From: Plumapathes pennacea
Lineage: Eukaryota > Cnidaria > Anthozoa > Antipatharia > Myriopathidae
NCBI GenBank assembly: GCA_964036295.1
Contig: OZ038470.1
Coordinates: 11,189,078-11,253,077, forward strand
DNA length: 64,000 nucleotides
Reading direction: 5' to 3'
The notes under the pieces were generated by a model. It made no database searches. It was not told the origin of the DNA and worked only from the letters and a program-made list of their open reading frames with translations. A program made the translations under genes and the position numbers. Position 1 is the stretch's first letter; every line of letters starts with the position of its first letter. This document shows positions 49,703 through 61,791 of this stretch, one piece after another.

Positions 49703-49931
49703 TTAAGGTGGTGTTACACTGGTCAATTTGCAATGATATGATGTTGCGCTAAAAATTGTTCAGGTGTAACACCCCATTGCGAACGATTTTTCGTGATGTT
49801 TGCAGTGCTGTAACGCGTTGCAAGTTATTAAAGCAATTCATAAACTTGCAACACCTTTGCGCAAATTTGGAGCAAATTGGCATTGCAAATCGATCGTCAT
49901 TGCAAATTGACCAGTGTAACACCAGCTTTAA
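49703..49931. mobile_element. MITE with TTAAGGTGGTGTTACAC ends, copy B
   Basis: The copy B counterpart of 37379-37606, with better preserved mirrored ends (TTAAGGTGGTGTTACACTGG and CCAGTGTAACACCAGCTTTA). Confidence 0.75.
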
Positions 49932-50693
49932 TCTTTCATCAGAGATCTTGTTTCCTTTCTCCAGTGGAACACTAAAAACAAGCCAAATGGCTCAGGACAA
50001 CTGTATCCTAAATTTGAACCAATTTGAAAACAAATTTTAAAAGCATGGAGAATTGATTTTTAAAGATATTTTTTCAATTCATGATTGTTTTTAGGAAAAT
50101 AGTTACTTTCAATATAAATAGTGAACAAAATGTTGTTTTTCACAGGGACAAATACTGTTTCTCAGCAGAAGAAGTCGAAAGGCATTTGATTCCCAGAATA
50201 ATGTGGATTTGAAAAAAAAAAGGATACATACAGTATTTCCCTAGCATATGAATAATAATCTGCTGGAAAGAATATGCACACATTTCAAATATCATCAACA
50301 TTTTGGGAACCTATATAACTGTTGCTTCAGCTGTGCTAAAAAAAATATCCAGCATATGTTAGCTAGCAACTTTAAATCGAAACTTCAAACATTGAAGCCT
50401 TGAAGTCTTGGTATATAGTAATAATAAAAATAAGAATAATAAGAGTAAGAATAATGACTTTATTTTTAAAGTGTCTGAATTGTTCAGCTTTGACAAACTA
50501 ATTGGGGACACAAAATACTATCTAACCTACAGTCTGACTAATAAATTGAAATGCTAAAATTGTTACCTTTTAGGATACTAAACCCATTGTTCGGAGTGCT
50601 CAAGTCCCATTTTGTCAAATATGTTAGATATCACACAGATGCAGAAAACTTGCCGGTTAGCTTTTTCAGATTAGGCCATTGTATTTAATAACT

Positions 50694-50938
50694 GCACCCC
50701 CAAGGACCTCTGATATATCTTACCCACAAGGAAATCCAGAAATTGACTGACCCCTGAAGAAATCCAGCAAAATTTACTCTAACCCCTGAAGAAAATACAA
50801 AAATACCCTGAAGAAAAAGCTTTTCTGCTCATCCCCCCGAGGAAATCCAGCCCCAAAAATGTTTACCCCTGACGAAATCCAGGAGTCTGAAAGAGGCAGC
50901 CCCTGAAGATTTCCAAGGTCCTCAACCGGGGGGTGCAG
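50694..50938. mobile_element. Degraded copy of the CTGCACCCCC element, copy B
   Basis: Counterpart of 38340-38607. The right end GGTCCTCAACCGGGGGG is kept. The left end is shortened to CTGCACCCCC followed directly by AAGGACCTC, with no long C run. Confidence 0.65.
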
Positions 50939-50959
50939 ACATTAAATGCAATTTGCTCA

Positions 50960-52147
50960 TTGCTCGCGGGCGTGGCCCGTCGAGCTTAAAATCACACGGC
51001 GTGTCTTTATCGTCATGTTAGTTTTTTTCTGGGTTACGAATCTGCACACCATGATTGGTTCAGATTATCACGTGATATGCAATGACGTAATTGACTTCGT
51101 TAAACAACTCGATTGTAGCCAGTGAATTGCTCGGTACTTGTGTGTAAAAGTTAACTGCATTTAATCCAAACTCCACCGTTTGGGTTTGTGGAACACACAC
51201 TGATAAACTGGATGTTAGGGACGATTTTGGCTTGCGTTCTTTAGTTCACCGCGGAAGCTTCGAGAATAGCCGTAAACAGATGTTTGATCAGATACCGCTG
51301 GGGAATTGCAAATTGTATCCCTGTCGCCGCTAAATATTTAGTCCCGACGAAACTTTCTGTGGCGACACGAAATAGTTCTGGGAAGAAAACAGGCCGAAAA
51401 CGGAAACCAAAGCTGCGATGAGCTTTAGCCGCAAAACAAAGGCGATTTATGCTTTACTCTGTACATGACATCTGTTGTCTCATAAAATTCTTCTGCTTAT
51501 CGTACATTGCCTGTTGAAATGTTTCTTTCATTCGATCATGTAGCCTTTGTTTCGCAATGGTCATTGTATACCAGAAATGAAATATACACCGAAATTGTCC
51601 TGAGTATTAAGTTTGCAGTCGCAAATGGACTGAACACACTGTGAACAAAACCGCAATAATATTTTAAACATGTCTCGCGTTACATTCCTCGCTTTCAATT
51701 TTATATTTGTTACAAAGCACGAATACTCGAAAGCCTAATAGAAGTGAAACGCATTCAGTTAAAAAACAAGACAGACTAGTATTGAAGCGAAGGCTGGATT
51801 AATCGTGGTCTCTGATTAGAATTAAGTGTTCGAGGCCAAACTGTCAAAGACAAGTCACGCATTACTCAGATTTACTCGGTGGGTCACCGTTTCGCTTCTA
51901 AGCTCAAAATACAGAGTCGCTCAACCTTAAGAACCAAGTGTATGAGTGTTGTAATGATAAATTTATCGTTTAATCAGGCTTCATTTAAGCAAGGTGTCAA
52001 AAACCAAGTTCTCTATACTGTGTGATATATTTCTGGTGAGAAACTGGAAGTCTCCCGGAAGTTCCGCTCTTGTCCTTGCTTTCCATTTTAGTTTATTCTG
52101 CTCTCGACCCAACTAACGCCGCGAGCTCACTGGCAACGCCAGTCTAG
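50960..52147 (+). mobile_element. Helitron-like insertion (1188 bp), absent from copy A
   Basis: Copy A reads GCTCATTAAAC at 38625-38634. Copy B reads GCTCA, then 1188 bp, then TTAAAC. The insert can be placed exactly between A and T without a target duplication, starting TTGCTCGCGGG and ending CTAG. A perfect hairpin ACTGGC-AAC-GCCAGT (52129-52143) touches the final CTAG, and a 24-base hairpin (GCTCGCGGGC...GCCCGTCGAGC, 50962-50985) lies at the start. A 3' hairpin plus CTRR and an A/T target are Helitron features; the TT start is not canonical. A TT target duplication would be the alternative reading. No coding frame is seen. Confidence 0.55.
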
Positions 52148-52232
52148 TTAAACGATTATCAATGGAAGGAAAATGTGTACATGAACTCAGACGCGCGTTC
52201 GGTAAACCAACCACAGTACAACGCCTTCATAC

Positions 52233-52480
52233 CTGCATTTCCCGTCCCTCAGTAATGAGAAGCTTGGCCAAAAGAGCGGTCGATCGACGCCGTGGACTGA
52301 AATTACAGCTGAAAACATGGCCGTCTATTTACAAACAGATGATCTTGCGGCCGCTGTCAAGCATGCCAGCGGTTCACTCTCGTTCCCATTAACTCGCGGT
52401 CATAGTCTTACCATTTTCTGGAAATATCGCGCGCGGAAAACCACAGGCCAGCTCACACGGTCTGATGACGTCACGGCTTA
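52233..52480 (-). promoter_or_regulatory. Promoter and first-exon-like block, copy B
   Basis: CRE palindrome TGACGTCA at 52466-52473, GGCCATGTTTTCAGC, and donor ATGCAG|GTATGAAG at 52232. Here the frame from the ATG is open for about 30 codons up to the donor. Joining in phase to the 49308-49217 exon would give another ~28 open codons before a stop. This copy is the best candidate for a working small gene. Confidence 0.4.
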
Positions 52481-53525
52481 TCGGAAATAAGGATTTGTAT
52501 GGGAGATTTTCAAATCACATTTACGCGTGAAAATAGAAAATCTTACTCTTAAAATTGGTCAGATACAGAAAGAGTCCTTACTTTATGCAATCACCACAAC
52601 GAATCATTGCTAAATCGGCGCCAAATTGCCTCAAAAGTCACCATAAGCGACAACCTACCGCGCTTTAAAGAATAATTTACATCTTTTACTATTAAACCCA
52701 CTGGTTTTATGAACTAAACCATTAAGACAATAACATACTCAGTACACTGACCCTTAACGTTTATTGAGCGGTTTCATTGTGCTAGCTATAAAAACAAAAC
52801 CTTCGTTACAAGTATCTAGCTACAATCTCAAGTGGAACACTGGGGCGTTCGTCATTTTCTCCGTCAGACCTCAATCGTTTCCCATCACCTTCAGGACGGA
52901 GTCAGTTGAAACCTCTCACTTGCCCTTACACAGGTTGAGCTGAGAAATGATGGATACAAAAAAACTAAATCTACAATATATTTACAAGCATTTTAAAAAC
53001 GCCATAAGCCGCGTTTATGGGAGTATAATCCAGAGAAGCTGCAAAAAAAATTTCCGAAAAACGGCTTACATTGCGACCATTGCAATATTTTCTTCATTAC
53101 TTTGTGATTGTGTAGATATAAAAATATGTGTGCATCTCTCTCATTTTTGCAATCAGGCGGAGTTACTGATGATACACGTTGTAATTTTAGTACAGGTCTG
53201 TTCGGCATCGACCATTTACTACAAGGGAGTTGGGGAGAGTCAAGGACAGAGATGGAGCCCAAACGCAGACAGAGAAATTGAAAATCAATATAAATGCAAG
53301 GGAAATATTTTGGCGGGAGAGGTTAACACCGTAGCTTAACAAACGCACTTTATGGAAATCAATGTTACTGTACATTGCAGTGGGGTGAGGTGGGGAAAAG
53401 AATGATTGTATAAAACAGTTTTTTGAGGGGAAACTTGTTTTCGTAAGCACATTCCTCCCGCCCCTTTCTCGGTCGATGTACATAATAAACGTTCATTTAA
53501 AATCATCAACTAGAAACCCACTTAC

Positions 53526-54563
53526 ACATGCAGGTGTTTTCACATTCCTCTTTCGTTTCAAAGTTGTTTGCGTTTCCACCGCATCCACCGTAAATGAACT
53601 GTTCGCACTGCTTAGTTTCGGTGTTGAAGTAATATCTTGGTATGAGGGCCAAACACGGCCCTGGCTCTTTAGGTTTTTTACATTTTTTCGGACGCTTGCC
53701 TAAAAAACATTGAAAAAAAGATTTAAGGAATTACTCAGACTAAAATCCAAGTAAATAGGCAGAACTAAGACTGATTATGACATGTTTTCCAGAGTTGGTG
53801 TCACGGTTAATAAAGTTCGTGACACTAAATATAGCAGAAGAGACGTTTCTATTGTAGGCATTCAAAATATTTCACTTCTAGTTCATTTTGCAGATTCGCC
53901 CCACCATCCAAGGAAAAAATCTGAGTAGTGTAATGAAAATTAATAACTCATTCTTAGCTTTCGTCTGAGTATGGTTTTGAAAGACAAATTTTTAACACTG
54001 TATGATTCGTTGGTAATTGAAAGGAAAATTGAAGTACTTCACTGCATTAGCTGTTTTCACCTAAACTTCACCCAAGTTCTGCACTGTCAAATCAGCTCTC
54101 GCACTCAACTAAAAATTATAGAACGATAAAATACATTCTAGTAGCATTTTTTTACGTATTATTTTTGTAAGTATACATGCAGTTTGAAAGAAGGTCGAAA
54201 ATATCTGCGGTCAAATCGAGCCGCATGATATAGTTTTCAAGCGGTAATCTTTCTGGTTAAAGCATTTCAATTCCGAAATGTATAATCACCTGAAACAATG
54301 CGAAGTTCAGCTGATATGAAATTTACCACAGAGAGCTTTTAAGCTAGTTTATTTAGTTCACCAGAAAAATAGATTTGATCAATCACTAAATCAAGGCAAG
54401 GGCATATCTCCAAATATCGTACTCTCATCTGGTTTAGGAGTCTGTAGTAAAATCTCTTCCACTTAATTCTAATTTTACGTTTAATTCCCTTTTTGTCCTC
54501 ATTACCTTCAGTCATTGCCAGTACAGTCAGCAACAAAAAGAGTGCTATAATTCTCTTGTCCAT
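53526..54563 (-). CDS. Secreted Kunitz-type serine protease inhibitor, copy B
   Basis: Exons 54563-54506 (signal peptide) and 53699-53526 (Kunitz domain), with the same splice sites, six cysteines and P1 Leu as copy A. I found no coding difference between the two copies by eye. Its candidate 5' UTR exon ends at 55862 with a consensus GTAAGT donor, where copy A has GTGAGT. The promoter side differs by the 23-base segment at about 55870-55892. The two genes would yield the same protein and could differ only in expression. Confidence 0.88.
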
Positions 54564-55861
54564 AATCCCTAAAGAAAAGCAGAAATTAGTCATTAGTCAT
54601 TACGAACATGTTTTAAAAAGTGCTCTCCCAAACAACGATCATATTATGATTTACTTAGTATAAATTTAGGACCTGAAAGGAGTTGTTACAGTTTTCCGCT
54701 CCCCCTCCCCCCTCCTTCTGGTAAACAACTGAATGGTATCAAGAGTAGCACACTTGTTTGAGCTATAAGACATTTTCACACATGCATAGCACTTACGATA
54801 TTATTATTTTCTTCCGAATTCAAAAAAAGTAGTCAATTTAAATTGTATGTAATTCGAAACATTCAAAATGTAGGTATTTCAGCTTCAAATTTTCTTTCAC
54901 TTTAAAGTCCCCAACGCTTTCACACATTGGTCACAAGGAAAAATAGTCGATGTAAAATTGTTGAATCCAGGATATTTGGAAGGTTTTTTTTTTTTTTTCT
55001 TCTTTTTTTTAAAAAAGCTTTCTTCGTTTCAATTTTTTCCCTATAAAACAAACATAAGACATAGACACGTAGTCAGGCAAATATCTCAAGTGAACACACT
55101 ACAGATAAGTAAAACGTCAAGATAATTAAAACAGGTAGCGGTTTAGCCAATCTTCAACATTCTTCTTTCCTTAGAACATAAAAAAGATGGAATTGAACCA
55201 ACATTGTGTAATTTGTTAGTTGTAGAGCAATGGGGCACCTGCCGTTTTAGAACTGCTTTCGAATGAAGGTAAGCAAAAATAAATGGTAATTGGCAGACAA
55301 CTAACTGTTAAAAGTCCTGACGAATTGAACTGAGCTTTTCTGATAACGCTAAAGACGCGCCACGTTTTAAACTAACTTTAAGTCCAAACTCGAACTGCTA
55401 TGCAGCACTCGGTCAACAAAGCCAAGTTTTACTCTAACTCTTGTGTTGCCGAGTAAACTACGTTTTACGAGGTACGCGATGAATAGAATGTGCACATCCG
55501 AAGTTGTTCTGCGCAGAGGCTAGACTACGCGGTACACAGTAAATCGAGACTTTAAAGAACCTGAACAACTTAATCAGTAGGCATGAACTAACTGAATTTC
55601 GATCAAACATCGATTTACTTTATAGATTCTGTGCCGCACAACTTCACTGCTGGTACAACAAAGTCACCTTGAAGAAATTCCCTCCTGCCACATTGAAGCC
55701 TTTGAACACCATCAAACGGCCATGCAGCATTTGTATAAAATCTTGTAGCAACTAAAACCTGACTCATTGTTTTACTAGAAACTGGCAGTGAAGTGAATAC
55801 CAAGGACAAAAAAGAAAAACAGGAACGCCTTCTTACAAAGCATGAAAGTTAGTGTACTTAC

Positions 55862-55985
55862 CTCTTTAGTTGAATATCTTTATCCGTCCAAGTCTCTTGA
55901 CCAAATGACAAAGCCTGACATACTCCACGAACAAGACGTACTCGTGACACTTCATAGACAGCGAGGTTGTTTAAAACTATCCAAT
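55862..55985 (-). other. Candidate 5' UTR exon of the Kunitz gene, copy B
   Basis: AAAGAG|GTAAGT donor at 55861. It includes the 23-base segment TTGAATATCTTTATCCGTCC plus AAG missing from copy A. The upstream limit is uncertain. Confidence 0.45.
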
Positions 55986-56759
55986 GACAACTGCTTTAGC
56001 GATATTTCCATTCTTCAATAAGGATAATTATAGGGTAATTGCATGATTACATTACTAGTCCCGCCCTCAAGGCGTGGTTTTGCCCACACTTGTCAATAAA
56101 GATAATCACTTCTCAATTGCGTGGATGATATTACTATAGCCCCGCCCTCAAGACAGCGCTTTGTAAACACGCTTCAATTAAGACAATTGCTATGTAATTG
56201 CCAAGATAAATTTACTAGACTAGCCATCAAGCTAGGGCTTTGTTATTATAATTCTTCAATACAGATCATTACTTCGTAATTGCTTGAATAGTAGCGTGTA
56301 TTAAGCACACTACAATATTAAGATATTTACTTGTTTAAATTGCTTCGATGGCATTACTATCCGAAAGGAAACTTGGGATAGCCGACCCTTTAGATTCACA
56401 GCGTACAGCGCGCAACATGTTGTAGCTCATTAAAACAAGTGGATTTAGTTGGCGTTATCGAACGAGTGCTGCATAACCCTCAACATGCACAATTTTAGTT
56501 CACCCTAACGCGTTAGGATTTTCCAGTTATCTTAGTTGTCGTTATTTTTTTTTATTTTTATTTTCACTCCTAAACCAGCAGGCACCTCAATGCTATATTC
56601 TTTTAAACACATTGTTGGTTAAATTTAATTTGTATTCATCTGTCTTGTGTTCACGTGACATATCTACCCGAAAACGTGTCTAAATCCTGTGTTTGTTTGA
56701 AAGGAAAAATGTTTTAAATGAAAGAAAGTTCCAAGGAAGTGTTCCAAAATTAAAGTCGA

Positions 56760-58044
56760 AACTGTCAAATATCCTGTATTGGATACAATTTATATCGACT
56801 ATTTCTCCTTATAAGTATAACTATGTGTAAAAGTATCGAGAGCTAAAGGGAAATACGATCCACACTATTTCCTGTCATAGCCAACCTCGCGTTTAGCCAG
56901 CGTTTGCGAAACTAAGGCTTCAATGTGGTGGGACGGGATTTCTGCTAGGTGACTTAGTTTGCGGTGCACGTTATGACGCGGTAGGCAGTGACGTTGTTCG
57001 ACGCAGAACCTGCGAAGAACACTTCAATAGTTGATCAAACTCGGTTGCATGTGCATACTCTACTAAATAAAATTATCCACGTTATTAAATTCTCTCTTTG
57101 TCGTGTTCGTACCGCGTAGCCCCTGCGTGGAACAGCTAGAACAATCGGATGTGCACATTCTATCAACCCCGTACGGCATATAACATAGCTACTCAGTATG
57201 AATACAAAGAGTTAATAAAAGAAAAATCAGCGTTATTCACCGGCTGCTGCCATATCCCTCGAATTTCGACCTGAACGCGTCGCCAACATAATCAGTAAAG
57301 TTTCAATATGTCGGGGTTTTCCGCAAGTATCTTATAGTTAGTCACGTATTTCTAAGTCGAGCTAATGAATGTCATCCACACAATTATCTTTCTACAACCT
57401 TCCTTCATTCGAAAGCAGTTCTAAACTAGCATGCACCTCATTGCTTTATTCTTACAAGCACATAACACGATAATGTGTTCGTTAATTTGATTTTTATCAT
57501 GTTTACTAAAGAGAACAATTTGAGAAAAGAGTGGCCAAACCATTGCCGGTCGCTTTAAATTTGTCATGTATTCATATGTCTTGAGTTCACTTGACACATT
57601 TGCCAAAAGAGTGTCTACTTCTATGTTTATTTGAAAAGAAAAAATATGGACGAAGAAAAGTTTAAAACGAAGAAAGTCCCAAACTTAAGTGGAATTGCTT
57701 AGATTCACAGCGTACAGCGCGCAATATATTGCATGTCAGTAAAATGGTTGGATATCGAACGAGTGGTGCATAATGTAGCACTCAACATGGACAATTTTAG
57801 TTCACTATCTAATGCGTAAGGATTTTCACAGTTATCTTAGTTTTCGTTTAAGTTTTTACGTTCGCTCCTTAACCAGTAGGCACCTCAATGCTATATTCTT
57901 TCAAACAAAATATTGATTAAATTTAATTTGTATTCATGTTGTCTTGTATTCACTTGACACATCTGTACTCGAAAACGTGCTTAAATCCTACGTATGTTTC
58001 AAACAAAACGTTTTAAATGTAAGAAAGTTCGCATGTTTGAAAGG

Positions 58045-58075
<31 letters not shown>

Positions 58076-58084
58076 TATAACCAA
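56760..58084. repeat. Single ~1.3-kb unit in copy B
   Basis: The AACTGT(T/C)AAATATCCTG marker at 56760 recurs at 58085. The unit aligns with those at 43200-47146 but has more substitutions, a 30-base difference near 57271, and a 14-repeat TA tract at its end. Confidence 0.9.
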
Positions 58085-58922
58085 AACTGTTAAATATCCT
58101 GAATTGAATACAATTTATATCGACTATTTCTCCTTGTAAGTACTTCGGTGTGAAAGTATCGAGAGCTAAACGGAAATACGATCTAGACTATTACCTGTCA
58201 TAGCAAAACTCACATATTTGCTTGAGGACTAAAATGGTTCTTAGCTAGCATTAACAAGTCGACGGAATTTTCGCAAGGCTTTTTCTATATACAATCAGCT
58301 ACTCCTCGCCCTTCATACTCCTAGGTTTGTAATAATAGGATGTTCCCTAGCAAAGGACAGTCCTAATTATCCGTTCTAGATATTTTCTTTTGCAGCCCAC
58401 AACCACTCACAGCACCACCATACATTACATTTGAATTACAAAACGTTGTTGGTTTGTTCACAATAAACTATTTTCTAGGTTTTGCCGTTCACCAAGATGG
58501 CAGCATAGCAACAGTTGTCAAGGGTTTGGTCACATCCGGATGAAAAACGACTCACGCCATTTTTGTGGCTACTGCTGATCGAAGAAACTGTAGTCACATG
58601 CTATCGTGTGTGTAACGTCCGGTAAAGCAATCGATAATCGGTCGCATATCAGAAAACTCGGAACTCATTACTTTTTCTGACGTTTGTCGATCATTTTAGA
58701 ATAGACATCATTGGTCCACAAAGAAAGTCTCAGGATCACAGCGACCATACAATGATCTGGCCACAGGCAGCCCAGGCTCCGGAGGTCTGTCTATCTGTCA
58801 CACAGTGATATGTGATACCTTTCTTGTTATTACGAAAGAACATGACCGTTGGCGATTATAAAGAAATGTATGGGGATTTTGGTCGTTCGCCGAACGGCGG
58901 TCTTCGGGAACTATTAAACCTA

Positions 58923-60672
58923 CTAGAAATACGATAATCGCAGATATCCCCTCGCTCAGTAGTGGGTTTTCGGAAAGCGGGATTCTTGTTTATTTTCCGT
59001 TCGGAGATTATTTAAATTTTTTTTGCAAACCACGGCTGTGTAGCGACGTCACCAGTCGGCCGTTAAAAAAAATCTTTGTCACACGAAGTCTGGTTTAGTT
59101 CAGACAACGTGCACAGTCTGCAATTTTCGTAGACACTAGCTGAACTTCAAAATTCGCTGAGAAAACATTTACACGCAACTACAGAATACTCCCGAGGCTT
59201 GAAAGCCAAGCAAAGTCGATCTTGGACACCGAAGTTTTTATGAATTTCAAGAAAAGCCGCGATTTCTCCAGCCAATGCTTTATCCTAACCACATACGTGT
59301 GTTTGTTTTTTGTGTGTGTGTGTGTGTGTGTGCCAAATTTAGAACCGTCAAAGCGAGTCGCTTGTTTACACGCTTTCGAAGTCTCGGAATCGTGTGAACT
59401 TTGGCAGGGATTCAATTTTGAACACAACAACTTTTCAAACTGCGTTTGACGATTTTAAAATCTTTGACAGAAAAAAGAAATCAAGTCACTAAATAATACA
59501 AGGTCCGATTTTATTGAGCGAGCAAACCCGGTCACTAAATAATACAAAGTGCGATTGTGTTGAGCGAGTATCTTACGGGGGTCCCGCTAGTAGACACATT
59601 GTTTAATTTGGAAAGCAGTGGCCGGATATTTTCTACTTTAATAGCCTTCAAAAAGCAAAAGCATTTTAACCCGGTTACATTTTATCCTTGAATACAGTGT
59701 GCCAACAAACGCGGCGACAAAACTTCACAGACTGTCAGACTGTCAATGAAATTATGCAAACATGTCAGGAATCGGATGACACAATCTTGCACGAAGGCAC
59801 TCTGAAATAGCTTTGAAAACCAGGGAAAAGATCACAGTATAATCCTAATTGGCCTTCATCACAGTTACCGGGGCATCAAACGACAAAATATACGGCAATT
59901 GTTGAAATACCAATGATAACACGACCGTCGTTTAACAAAAGTGTATTTAACGTTAATTGAATTAAATTTTCAAAACTCACCGGTTCCTGAAAGCCATAGC
60001 TTTAGCTCTTTTCCAGCAAAGGAAACAAAACCCAAAACACTATTGTTTACGTCTTCAATGATTTCAAAATACACTGTATAGAGCAGTCCTCATACAGTAC
60101 GAAAATTCCACTTTCCATTGTATTGTGTTGTCATCTTGTCAAACTTGGATTCTGAAAACTGCATTCCTGTTATTGCGAAAGGTGAAATTTGCCACAGTGA
60201 TTGTTCGATTTCCACCGACTGTATTTTGCTATTCCTTTCTGAAGAAGTGTCTGCGTTTTAACACAATACTGGCGTCTAGGATTGTGTTCAGGTCGACCAG
60301 TTGGGCCTTAAAGAATCCGCTTTACGTCTAGTAAAGCTTGCCTCCCATGCACTGGCAAAATATCCGGGCAATTTACAGCCGTCCGTCGAACTGCTTGGCC
60401 TTGTATCTGCATCTTGTTGTACAAAATCACTTCAGTTCGTACTCTACCGCATGTCTCCAAGAAAATGGCGGTTTACAGTTAAGCTGCCGATGTAACCTCG
60501 CCTGCTGTGATCTCTCGACGCGGAGGGCCTTGGGACGAGGTCGTATGGCACAAACACACAAACAAACACACGAACATTAGATTTCGAGATGGCGACAGGC
60601 TTGGAGTCTCCGATAAGGCGATAATACTACTGCATTAGCGTCGTAAATATTTCCCTCACTTCGTTCGGGGAA
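58923..60672 (-). mobile_element. Non-autonomous Helitron-like element, copy 2 (1750 bp)
   Basis: Reverse-complement copy of 11440-13197. Copies A (47989/47990) and C (63830/63831) show the uninterrupted site AAACCTA-AAAGGTGG. Here the element sits exactly between those halves with no duplicated bases. Read on the minus strand it begins TCCCCGAACG and ends TTTCTAG. The neighbours are T and T, whereas copy 1 has A and T. No coding frame of note; a TG microsatellite lies at about 59309-59332. Confidence 0.65.
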
Positions 60673-60710
60673 AAGGCGGCTAAATATGTTTAGTTGCACG
60701 TTATCTTACC

Positions 60711-61010
60711 TCTCTCCGAACGCCACGAACCTGTAAAAATACGGGGCGAAGAAGAGAAGAGAAAAGAAGGTATGGCAGGAAACTCTGACACGCCCGAGGG
60801 TCACTCGGCGACGAAAATCTCAGCAATCGACGAACCAGTCACGTCGAAATTTAGGCACGAACTATCTGCACAAATATTCGTTCCATTCATCGATAATTGC
60901 TGATCCGTCAAGAGAGTGTCGAACAATTCGCTGAAACGATGTTTTTTCGGCAGCGAAATGATGCTCGACTCCACAAATGCGGGCACGACCCCCAGCAGAC
61001 TCGGCAAATA
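60711..61010 (-). promoter_or_regulatory. Candidate promoter/5' exon, copy B
   Basis: Counterpart of 48028-48310 with the same GGAGAG|GTAAGA donor, now separated from its original downstream sequence by the Helitron-like insertion. A 95-codon minus-strand frame here arises from a one-base difference and is not shared with copy A. Confidence 0.3.
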
Positions 61011-61285
61011 AAAAATAAATATTAAGTATATAAAATATAAAATATGTATTTTGATATTACGCCAGGGTAACTTTATCATAATTTGCAAAGCTTTTATCCA
61101 GTCAAATAGGTTATTTTAGTGTTCTAGGTCGATGCACTTCGCACCAACTCCACGGCTACAAATTTAGAATGATTTGCTAACTTGCCGAAAGAAAACTACA
61201 ACAAAATCTTTGTTGCACTCCATTATCTTAAAACAACACCTCACTTATGAAATTTTACAACGGCAGTAGACATATGTACACATTG

Positions 61286-61791
61286 TGTAGTTACCCTTAA
61301 TTTATTCATGTCCAAGTTGTTACTAAGAGGCATGCTCTAGCAGCTGTTGTCATGTCAAAATCAAGGACCGAGTCTTCAAATCAAAGACCATTTTGTCATC
61401 TAAATGTGTTGACTGACAATTATTGCCCAATGGTTTATACTTATATTTTTTTATACAAAAACCACTGTTCAAATACCTGGCTTAAATTTTTGGTGCTTGA
61501 CTCCAACTACAATTGCAAGGAAGGGCAGCAACTCTTAATCTCTCTGGGTTGACAGAATGAAAAAACTACACTGTAGCTTACAACACAAGACACAATTTAT
61601 GTGATTGAACATAATTTACTACATAATGTTACAAACATTGCTCAATCGAGTGTCATGTGACGAGCTGACTTTTGCTGAGACACTCACTTGATGTCTCCTT
61701 CTTTAGGCATATTTCCAAATACTCAGTGACGTATATAGATTGTGCAAGAGTAGTAAATATAAGGCAGTACTAGTAATTTAGAAGGTTGATT
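61286..61791. other. Spacer between copies B and C
   Basis: AT-rich, unique in the window, with no recognised gene. Confidence 0.5.

Larger units (their letters stand above)
48929..61285. repeat. Segmental duplication, copy B (~12.4 kb)
   Basis: Direct copy of 36604-48592. From about 52150 to 54980 it is almost base-identical to copy A at a constant offset of 13517. Both flanks show more substitutions and indels. It carries two extra insertions (50960-52147, 58923-60672) and one rather than three 1.3-kb units. Confidence 0.9.

Noticed and set aside
60801..61088. 95-codon minus-strand frame in copy B
   Set aside because: Created by a one-base difference near 60890. Copy A reads a different C-terminus, and no acceptor or domain supports it.
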